From Pythium myriotylum (Eukaryota > Oomycota > Peronosporomycetes > Pythiales > Pythiaceae): DNA of 64,000 nucleotides. Positions 55,236 to 64,000 of this stretch are shown here, piece by piece. Position 1 is the stretch's first letter. Each line of letters starts with the position of its first letter. Made by a program: the position numbers and the translations under genes. The notes beneath the pieces were generated by a model that made no database searches, was not told where the DNA came from, and saw only the letters and a list, made by a program, of their open reading frames with translations. The stretch lies in the NCBI GenBank assembly GCA_023091665.1, contig JALJCQ010000009.1, forward strand, positions 1,922,001 through 1,986,000. The letters are read 5' to 3'.

Positions 55236-55448
55236 TTCTTTTGCAAAACACACCGCGTCCGTCAATGGCGGGATGCACGGACACACGGACACCAACACTC
55301 GTCCATTCTCTTTGCTGTTGCTATCGACAGCGCTGGGGCGATGTCGTCTCACGTGGACCTCGCGGCACGCACTCGTCGCGGTGGACGTCGTCGTTTGTCT
55401 CGGATACGACTGTCGCAGCGGCAGTGGCAACGACTCTGGCGACATTTT

Positions 55449-55483
<35 letters not shown>

Positions 55484-55847
55484 GTGTGTGAGTTGGTGTG
55501 TTGGTGTGTGTGTCCCCTCATGTCGGTGAGCTCCCCCGTCGTAAACTTGCCTGTTGGTGTAGGGGAGGAAGAAGTGCAGGTGGCGTGGGAAGACGCGTCG
55601 CAGTGGGGGTTGACATCGTGGGAGGAGAGGGAGGGAAAGAGAGAGGGAAGGGGCGAGTGCGCCAAGGAGGACGGCTGCCCTTGTCGGTGCCTTCTCGCCG
55701 TACGCATCACCGTGCCCTCGCCTAACCTCGTGGGTTCGATGTGGAGTGACATCGTCCCTGGACGACCGGCCCCGCCCACACGGCTGGCTGGGTCGGTTGC
55801 GAAACTCTTCGTTCCTGGCTGCGCTGGTATGCGGGTGCTGTTCCCGC

Positions 55848-55907
<60 letters not shown>

Positions 55908-56067
55908 GGTTCGTACTCGTGGGTTGTGGAGGTCGCGAGGGGTGGTGTCGGTGGCCTGGTGTTGATGTATAGGTCGTGTATGTTCATTTTACTCGTGAGT
56001 TGGTTGCGTGCGCGGCGTGTATAGTGCGAGTATGCGATTGTGTGGGCGGTAAGTATCGTTTTGAAGC

Positions 56068-56139
56068 AGCACTTTGGCGCAGAGGAAGCGTGTTGGGCTC
56101 ATAACCGAAAGGTCGTTGGATCGAGACCAACAAGTGCTA
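56068..56139 (+). tRNA. tRNA-iMet (CAT), array copy R6, with an anticodon-stem mutation
   Basis: Same as R1 except C to G at 56107 (gene nt 40, standard position 41), making the 3' anticodon strand CCGAA. This turns one of the three G:C pairs characteristic of initiators into G:G. A and B boxes are untouched, so it may be transcribed but is probably a defective initiator. Confidence 0.9.
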
Positions 56140-56352
56140 TTCTTTTGCAAAACACACCGCGTCCGTCAATGGCGGGATGCACGGACACACGGACACCAAC
56201 ACTCGTCCATTCTCTTTGCTGTTGCTATCGACAGCGCTGGGGCGATGTCGTCTCACGTGGACCTCGCGGCACGCACTCGTCGCGGTGGACGTCGTCGTTT
56301 GTCTCGGATACGACTGTCGCAGCGGCAGTGGCAACGACTCTGGCGACATTTT

Positions 56353-56353
<1 letters not shown>

Positions 56354-56435
<82 letters not shown>
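56354..56435 (+). repeat. (CT)41 microsatellite
   Basis: 82 bp of uninterrupted CT following tRNA copy R6. Confidence 0.93.
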
Positions 56436-56437
<2 letters not shown>

Positions 56438-56803
56438 GTGTGTGAGTTGGTGTGTTGGTGTGTGTGTGTCCCCTCATGTCGGTGAGCTCCCCCGTCGTAA
56501 ACTTGCCTGTTGGTGTAGGGGAGGAAGAAGTGCAGGTGGCGTGGGAAGACGCGTCGCAGTGGGGGTTGACATCGTGGGAGGAGAGGGAGGGAAAGAGAGA
56601 GGGAAGGGGCGAGTGCGCCAAGGAGGACGGCTGCCCTTGTCGGTGCCTTCTCGCCGTACGCATCACCGTGCCCTCGCCTAACCTCGTGGGTTCGATGTGG
56701 AGTGACATCGTCCCTGGACGACCGGCCCCGCCCACACGGCTGGCTGGGTCGGTTGCGAAACTCTTCGTTCCTGGCTGCGCTGGTATGCGGGTGCTGTTCC
56801 CGC

Positions 56804-56857
<54 letters not shown>

Positions 56858-57033
56858 TGTGTGTGTGTGTGTTGGTTCGTACTCGTGGGTTGTGGAGGTC
56901 GCGAGGGGTGGTGTCGGTGGCCTGGTGTTGATGTATAGGTTGTGTATGTTCATTTTACTCGTGAGTTGGTTGCGCGCGCGGCGTGTATAGTGCGAGTATG
57001 CGATTGTGTGGGCGGTAAGTATCGTTTTGAAGC

Positions 57034-57105
57034 AGCACTTTGGCGCAGAGGAAGCGTGTTGGGCTCATAACCCAAAGGTCGTTGGATCGAGACCAACAAG
57101 TGCTA
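57034..57105 (+). tRNA. tRNA-iMet (CAT), array copy R7
   Basis: Same sequence as R1; 966 bp from R6, with the normal CCCAA stem restored. Confidence 0.96.
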
Positions 57106-57318
57106 TTCTTTTGCAAAACACACCGCGTCCGTCAATGGCGGGATGCACGGACACACGGACACCAACACTCGTCCATTCTCTTTGCTGTTGCTATCGACAG
57201 CGCTGGGGCGATGTCGTCTCACGTGGACCTCGCGGCACGCACTCGTCGCGGTGGACGTCGTCGTTTGTCTCGGATACGACTGTCGCAGCGGCAGTGGCAA
57301 CGACTCTGGCGACATTTT

Positions 57319-57367
<49 letters not shown>

Positions 57368-57731
57368 GTGTGTGAGTTGGTGTGTTGGTGTGTGTGTCCC
57401 CTCATGTCGGTGAGCTCCCCCGTCGTAAACTTGCCTGTTGGTGTAGGGGAGGAAGAAGTGCAGGTGGCGTGGGAAGACGCGTCGCAGTGGGGGTTGACAT
57501 CGTGGGAGGAGAGGGAGGGAAAGAGAGAGGGAAGGGGCGAGTGCGCCAAGGAGGACGGCTGCCCTTGTCGGTGCCTTCTCGCCGTACGCATCACCGTGCC
57601 CTCGCCTAACCTCGTGGGTTCGATGTGGAGTGACATCGTCCCTGGACGACCGGCCCCGCCCACACGGCTGGCTGGGTCGGTTGCGAAACTCTTCGTTCCT
57701 GGCTGCGCTGGTATGCGGGTGCTGTTCCCGC

Positions 57732-57783
<52 letters not shown>

Positions 57784-57943
57784 GGTTCGTACTCGTGGGT
57801 TGTGGAGGTCGCGAGGGGTGGTGTCGGTGGCCTGGTGTTGATGTATAGGTCGTGTATGTTCATTTTACTCGTGAGTTGGTTGCGCGCGCGGCGTGTATAG
57901 TGCGAGTATGCGATTGTGTGGGCGGTAAGTATCGTTTTGAAGC

Positions 57944-58015
57944 AGCACTTTGGCGCAGAGGAAGCGTGTTGGGCTCATAACCCAAAGGTCGTTGGATCGA
58001 GACCAACAAGTGCTA
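57944..58015 (+). tRNA. tRNA-iMet (CAT), array copy R8
   Basis: Same sequence as R1; 910 bp from R7. The upstream region is a mix of the two spacer subtypes. Confidence 0.96.
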
Positions 58016-58228
58016 TTCTTTTGCAAAACACACCGCGTCCGTCAATGGCGGGATGCACGGACACACGGACACCAACACTCGTCCATTCTCTTTGCTGTTG
58101 CTATCGACAGCGCTGGGGCGATGTCGTCTCACGTGGACCTCGCGGCACGCACTCGTCGCGGTGGACGTCGTCGTTTGTCTCGGATACGACTGTCGCAGCG
58201 GCAGTGGCAACGACTCTGGCGACATTTT

Positions 58229-58277
<49 letters not shown>

Positions 58278-58641
58278 GTGTGTGAGTTGGTGTGTTGGTG
58301 TGTGTGTCCCCTCATGTCGGTGAGCTCCCCCGTCGTAAACTTGCCTGTTGGTGTAGGGGAGGAAGAAGTGCAGGTGGCGTGGGAAGACGCGTCGCAGTGG
58401 GGGTTGACATCGTGGGAGGAGAGGGAGGGAAAGAGAGAGGGAAGGGGCGAGTGCGCCAAGGAGGACGGCTGCCCTTGTCGGTGCCTTCTCGCCGTACGCA
58501 TCACCGTGCCCTCGCCTAACCTCGTGGGTTCGATGTGGAGTGACATCGTCCCTGGACGACCGGCCCCGCCCACACGGCTGGCTGGGTCGGTTGCGAAACT
58601 CTTCGTTCCTGGCTGCGCTGGTATGCGGGTGCTGTTCCCGC

Positions 58642-58719
<78 letters not shown>

Positions 58720-58895
58720 TGTGTGTGTGTGTGTTGGTTCGTACTCGTGGGTTGTGGAGGTCGCGAGGGGTGGTGTCGGTGGCCTGGTGTTGATGTATAG
58801 GTTGTGTATGTTCATTTTACTCGTGAGTTGGTTGCGCGCGCGGCGTGTATAGTGCGAGTATGCGATTGTGTGGGCGGTAAGTATCGTTTTGAAGC

Positions 58896-58967
58896 AGCAC
58901 TTTGGCGCAGAGGAAGCGTGTTGGGCTCATAACCCAAAGGTCGTTGGATCGAGACCAACAAGTGCTA
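58896..58967 (+). tRNA. tRNA-iMet (CAT), array copy R9
   Basis: Same sequence as R1; 952 bp from R8. Confidence 0.96.
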
Positions 58968-59180
58968 TTCTTTTGCAAAACACACCGCGTCCGTCAATGG
59001 CGGGATGCACGGACACACGGACACCAACACTCGTCCATTCTCTTTGCTGTTGCTATCGACAGCGCTGGGGCGATGTCGTCTCACGTGGACCTCGCGGCAC
59101 GCACTCGTCGCGGTGGACGTCGTCGTTTGTCTCGGATACGACTGTCGCAGCGGCAGTGGCAACGACTCTGGCGACATTTT

Positions 59181-59231
<51 letters not shown>

Positions 59232-59595
59232 GTGTGTGAGTTGGTGTGTTGGTGTGTGTGTCCCCTCATGTCGGTGAGCTCCCCCGTCGTAAACTTGCCT
59301 GTTGGTGTAGGGGAGGAAGAAGTGCAGGTGGCGTGGGAAGACGCGTCGCAGTGGGGGTTGACATCGTGGGAGGAGAGGGAGGGAAAGAGAGAGGGAAGGG
59401 GCGAGTGCGCCAAGGAGGACGGCTGCCCTTGTCGGTGCCTTCTCGCCGTACGCATCACCGTGCCCTCGCCTAACCTCGTGGGTTCGATGTGGAGTGACAT
59501 CGTCCCTGGACGACCGGCCCCGCCCACACGGCTGGCTGGGTCGGTTGCGAAACTCTTCGTTCCTGGCTGCGCTGGTATGCGGGTGCTGTTCCCGC

Positions 59596-59671
<76 letters not shown>

Positions 59672-59847
59672 TGTGTGTGTGTGTGTTGGTTCGTACTCGT
59701 GGGTTGTGGAGGTCGCGAGGGGTGGTGTCGGTGGCCTGGTGTTGATGTATAGGTTGTGTATGTTCATTTTACTCGTGAGTTGGTTGCGCGCGCGGCGTGT
59801 ATAGTGCGAGTATGCGATTGTGTGGGCGGTAAGTATCGTTTTGAAGC

Positions 59848-59919
59848 AGCACTTTGGCGCAGAGGAAGCGTGTTGGGCTCATAACCCAAAGGTCGTTGGA
59901 TCGAGACCAACAAGTGCTA
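59848..59919 (+). tRNA. tRNA-iMet (CAT), array copy R10
   Basis: Same sequence as R1; 952 bp from R9. The whole unit looks the same as that of R12. Confidence 0.96.
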
Positions 59920-60132
59920 TTCTTTTGCAAAACACACCGCGTCCGTCAATGGCGGGATGCACGGACACACGGACACCAACACTCGTCCATTCTCTTTGCT
60001 GTTGCTATCGACAGCGCTGGGGCGATGTCGTCTCACGTGGACCTCGCGGCACGCACTCGTCGCGGTGGACGTCGTCGTTTGTCTCGGATACGACTGTCGC
60101 AGCGGCAGTGGCAACGACTCTGGCGACATTTT

Positions 60133-60177
<45 letters not shown>

Positions 60178-60541
60178 GTGTGTGAGTTGGTGTGTTGGTG
60201 TGTGTGTCCCCTCATGTCGGTGAGCTCCCCCGTCGTAAACTTGCCTGTTGGTGTAGGGGAGGAAGAAGTGCAGGTGGCGTGGGAAGACGCGTCGCAGTGG
60301 GGGTTGACATCGTGGGAGGAGAGGGAGGGAAAGAGAGAGGGAAGGGGCGAGTGCGCCAAGGAGGACGGCTGCCCTTGTCGGTGCCTTCTCGCCGTACGCA
60401 TCACCGTGCCCTCGCCTAACCTCGTGGGTTCGATGTGGAGTGACATCGTCCCTGGACGACCGGCCCCGCCCACACGGCTGGCTGGGTCGGTTGCGAAACT
60501 CTTCGTTCCTGGCTGCGCTGGTATGCGGGTGCTGTTCCCGC

Positions 60542-60603
<62 letters not shown>

Positions 60604-60777
60604 TGTGTGTGTGTGTTGGTTCGTACTCGTGGGTTGTGGAGGTCGCGAGGGGTGGTGTCGGTGGCCTGGTGTTGATGTATAGGTTGTGTATGTTCATTTT
60701 ACTCGTGAGTTGGTTGCGCGCGCGGCGTGTATAGTGCGAGTATGCGATTGTGTGGGCGGTAAGTATCGTTTTGAAGC

Positions 60778-60849
60778 AGCACTTTGGCGCAGAGGAAGCG
60801 TGTTGGGCTCATAACCCAAAGGTCGTTGGATCGAGACCAACAAGTGCTA
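60778..60849 (+). tRNA. tRNA-iMet (CAT), array copy R11
   Basis: Same sequence as R1; 930 bp from R10. Its spacer carries GAGCTCCCTCG as in long units, where other short units have GAGCTCCCCCG. Confidence 0.96.
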
Positions 60850-61062
60850 TTCTTTTGCAAAACACACCGCGTCCGTCAATGGCGGGATGCACGGACACAC
60901 GGACACCAACACTCGTCCATTCTCTTTGCTGTTGCTATCGACAGCGCTGGGGCGATGTCGTCTCACGTGGACCTCGCGGCACGCACTCGTCGCGGTGGAC
61001 GTCGTCGTTTGTCTCGGATACGACTGTCGCAGCGGCAGTGGCAACGACTCTGGCGACATTTT

Positions 61063-61109
<47 letters not shown>

Positions 61110-61677
61110 GTGTGTGAGTTGGTGTGTTGGTGTGTGTGTGTCCCCTCATGTCGGTGAGCTCCCTCGTCGTAAACTTGCCTGTTGGTGTAGGGGAGGAAGA
61201 AGTGCAGGTGGCGTGGGAAGACGCGTCGCAGTGGGGGTTGACATCGTGGGAGGAGAGGGAGGGAAAGAGAGAGGGAAGGGGCGAGTGCGCCAAGGAGGAC
61301 GGCTGCCCTTGTCGGTGCCTTCTCGCCGTACGCATCACCGTGCCCTCGCCTAACCTCGTGGGTTCGATGTGGAGTGACATCGTCCCTGGACGACCGGCCC
61401 CGCCCACACGGCTGGCTGGGTCGGTTGCGAAACTCTTCGTTCCTGGCTGCGCTGGTATGCGGGTGCTGTTCCCGCCACCTGTGTGTGTGTGTGTATGTGT
61501 GTGTGTGTGTGTGTGTTGGTTCGTACTCGTGGGTTGTGGAGGTCGCGAGGGGTGGTGTCGGTGGCCTGGTGTTGATGTATAGGTTGTGTATGTTCATTTT
61601 ACTCGTGAGTTGGTTGCGCGCGCGGCGTGTATAGTGCGAGTATGCGATTGTGTGGGCGGTAAGTATCGTTTTGAAGC

Positions 61678-61749
61678 AGCACTTTGGCGCAGAGGAAGCG
61701 TGTTGGGCTCATAACCCAAAGGTCGTTGGATCGAGACCAACAAGTGCTA
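61678..61749 (+). tRNA. tRNA-iMet (CAT), array copy R12
   Basis: Same sequence as R1; 900 bp from R11. Confidence 0.96.
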
Positions 61750-61962
61750 TTCTTTTGCAAAACACACCGCGTCCGTCAATGGCGGGATGCACGGACACAC
61801 GGACACCAACACTCGTCCATTCTCTTTGCTGTTGCTATCGACAGCGCTGGGGCGATGTCGTCTCACGTGGACCTCGCGGCACGCACTCGTCGCGGTGGAC
61901 GTCGTCGTTTGTCTCGGATACGACTGTCGCAGCGGCAGTGGCAACGACTCTGGCGACATTTT

Positions 61963-62007
<45 letters not shown>

Positions 62008-62371
62008 GTGTGTGAGTTGGTGTGTTGGTGTGTGTGTCCCCTCATGTCGGTGAGCTCCCCCGTCGTAAACTTGCCTGTTGGTGTAGGGGAGGAAGAAGTG
62101 CAGGTGGCGTGGGAAGACGCGTCGCAGTGGGGGTTGACATCGTGGGAGGAGAGGGAGGGAAAGAGAGAGGGAAGGGGCGAGTGCGCCAAGGAGGACGGCT
62201 GCCCTTGTCGGTGCCTTCTCGCCGTACGCATCACCGTGCCCTCGCCTAACCTCGTGGGTTCGATGTGGAGTGACATCGTCCCTGGACGACCGGCCCCGCC
62301 CACACGGCTGGCTGGGTCGGTTGCGAAACTCTTCGTTCCTGGCTGCGCTGGTATGCGGGTGCTGTTCCCGC

Positions 62372-62433
<62 letters not shown>

Positions 62434-62607
62434 TGTGTGTGTGTGTTGGTTCGTACTCGTGGGTTGTGGAGGTCGCGAGGGGTGGTGTCGGTGGCCTGGT
62501 GTTGATGTATAGGTTGTGTATGTTCATTTTACTCGTGAGTTGGTTGCGCGCGCGGCGTGTATAGTGCGAGTATGCGATTGTGTGGGCGGTAAGTATCGTT
62601 TTGAAGC

Positions 62608-62679
62608 AGCACTTTGGCGCAGAGGAAGCGTGTTGGGCTCATAACCCAAAGGTCGTTGGATCGAGACCAACAAGTGCTA
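62608..62679 (+). tRNA. tRNA-iMet (CAT), array copy R13
   Basis: Same sequence as R1; 930 bp from R12. Confidence 0.96.
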
Positions 62680-62892
62680 TTCTTTTGCAAAACACACCGC
62701 GTCCGTCAATGGCGGGATGCACGGACACACGGACACCAACACTCGTCCATTCTCTTTGCTGTTGCTATCGACAGCGCTGGGGCGATGTCGTCTCACGTGG
62801 ACCTCGCGGCACGCACTCGTCGCGGTGGACGTCGTCGTTTGTCTCGGATACGACTGTCGCAGCGGCAGTGGCAACGACTCTGGCGACATTTT

Positions 62893-62941
<49 letters not shown>

Positions 62942-63305
62942 GTGTGTGAGTTGGTGTGTTGGTGTGTGTGTCCCCTCATGTCGGTGAGCTCCCCCGTCGT
63001 AAACTTGCCTGTTGGTGTAGGGGAGGAAGAAGTGCAGGTGGCGTGGGAAGACGCGTCGCAGTGGGGGTTGACATCGTGGGAGGAGAGGGAGGGAAAGAGA
63101 GAGGGAAGGGGCGAGTGCGCCAAGGAGGACGGCTGCCCTTGTCGGTGCCTTCTCGCCGTACGCATCACCGTGCCCTCGCCTAACCTCGTGGGTTCGATGT
63201 GGAGTGACATCGTCCCTGGACGACCGGCCCCGCCCACACGGCTGGCTGGGTCGGTTGCGAAACTCTTCGTTCCTGGCTGCGCTGGTATGCGGGTGCTGTT
63301 CCCGC

Positions 63306-63359
<54 letters not shown>

Positions 63360-63535
63360 TGTGTGTGTGTGTGTTGGTTCGTACTCGTGGGTTGTGGAGG
63401 TCGCGAGGGGTGGTGTCGGTGGCCTGGTGTTGATGTATAGGTTGTGTATGTTCATTTTACTCGTGAGTTGGTTGCGCGCGCGGCGTGTATAGTGCGAGTA
63501 TGCGATTGTGTGGGCGGTAAGTATCGTTTTGAAGC

Positions 63536-63607
63536 AGCACTTTGGCGCAGAGGAAGCGTGTTGGGCTCATAACCCAAAGGTCGTTGGATCGAGACCAACA
63601 AGTGCTA
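63536..63607 (+). tRNA. tRNA-iMet (CAT), array copy R14
   Basis: Same sequence as R1; 928 bp from R13. The unit is cut by the window edge, so the array probably continues. Confidence 0.96.
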
Positions 63608-64000
63608 TTCTTTTGCAAAACACACCGCGTCCGTCAATGGCGGGATGCACGGACACACGGACACCAACACTCGTCCATTCTCTTTGCTGTTGCTATCGAC
63701 AGCGCTGGGGCGATGTCGTCTCACGTGGACCTCGCGGCACGCACTCGTCGCGGTGGACGTCGTCGTTTGTCTCGGATACGACTGTCGCAGCGGCAGTGGC
63801 AACGACTCTGGCGACATTTTGCTCTCTCTCTCTCTCTCTCTCTCTCTGCGTGTGTGAGTTGGTGTGTTGGTGTGTGTGTGTCCCCTCATGTCGGTGAGCT
63901 CCCCCGTCGTAAACTTGCCTGTTGGTGTAGGGGAGGAAGAAGTGCAGGTGGCGTGGGAAGACGCGTCGCAGTGGGGGTTGACATCGTGGGAGGAGAGGGA

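Larger units (their letters stand above)
49698..64000 (+). repeat. tRNA-iMet tandem array, plus-strand part
   Basis: Fourteen units. The first tRNA (50241) is followed by a 1205-bp segment, giving 2127 bp to the next gene. From 52368 onward units are short, with tRNA spacing of 884-1014 bp. Each unit has about 190 bp upstream sequence (including TGTATAGTGCGAG and GGTAAGTATCG), the tRNA, a T-run terminator, a (CT)n tract starting about 210 bp after the gene, a 350-bp spacer and a (GT)n tract. Length differences come almost only from the dinucleotide tracts. The array continues past the window edge. Open frames of 60-300 codons that cross the tRNA and the tracts are artefacts of the repeat. Confidence 0.95.

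Noticed and set aside
38227..64000. 5S rRNA, U6 or another small RNA gene in the tRNA units
   Set aside because: I looked for familiar 5S and U6 sequence motifs and another tRNA and saw none beyond the tRNA-iMet.

Overview
The window looks like nuclear DNA of a eukaryote, most probably an oomycete (Phytophthora/Pythium-like; inferred from the style of the Copia and Gypsy proteins and the GC-rich codon use, not proven). I see no ordinary host protein gene. Two things fill the window: a deep nest of LTR retrotransposons (about 303-38226 and 47585-49697) and a tandem array of initiator tRNA-Met genes (38227-47584 and 49698-64000, 18 gene copies).

Retrotransposons. Family A is a Ty1/Copia element: LTRs of 315-375 bp with TGTTG...CAACA ends and one gag-pol frame of about 1457 codons. 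It is present as ten pieces, named A1-A10 here. A3, A7, A10a and A10b appear to be parts of one old host element ('Z'). Z was split by other A copies and then by an inversion. A8 and A9 form a three-LTR tandem inserted into Z with a 5-bp target duplication (CCGTC). Family B is a second Copia family: 4702 bp, 355-bp LTRs with TATTA...TAATA ends, 1326-codon gag-pol. It occurs twice (B1, B2), intact and apparently identical, both nested inside A9. A Gypsy 5' LTR with a gag start (47585-48270) lies between Z and the tRNA array.

tRNA array. Each unit holds one 72-nt tRNA-Met(CAT) gene with initiator hallmarks, a (CT)n tract, a (GT)n tract and a spacer. Short units are about 0.9-1.0 kb. Long units are about 2.1 kb because they contain an extra 1205-bp segment bounded by TTCC. 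Genes at 39-46 kb are on the minus strand and genes from 50 kb onward are on the plus strand. The junctions at 38226/38227 and 49697/49698 show why: a segment of about 11.47 kb was inverted, cutting both Z and one long unit. Reversing it on paper makes Z continuous and puts all tRNA genes in one head-to-tail array.

Link between the two. The 14-nt primer binding sites of families A and B are perfectly complementary to the anticodon arm of this same tRNA (half-tRNA priming as in Drosophila copia). The Gypsy primer site matches the 3' end of the same tRNA plus CCA over 13 nt. In families A and B the gag ATG lies inside the primer binding site, opposite the tRNA's CAT anticodon. So three retroelement types that appear to be primed by the initiator tRNA sit beside, and partly inside, an amplified initiator tRNA locus.
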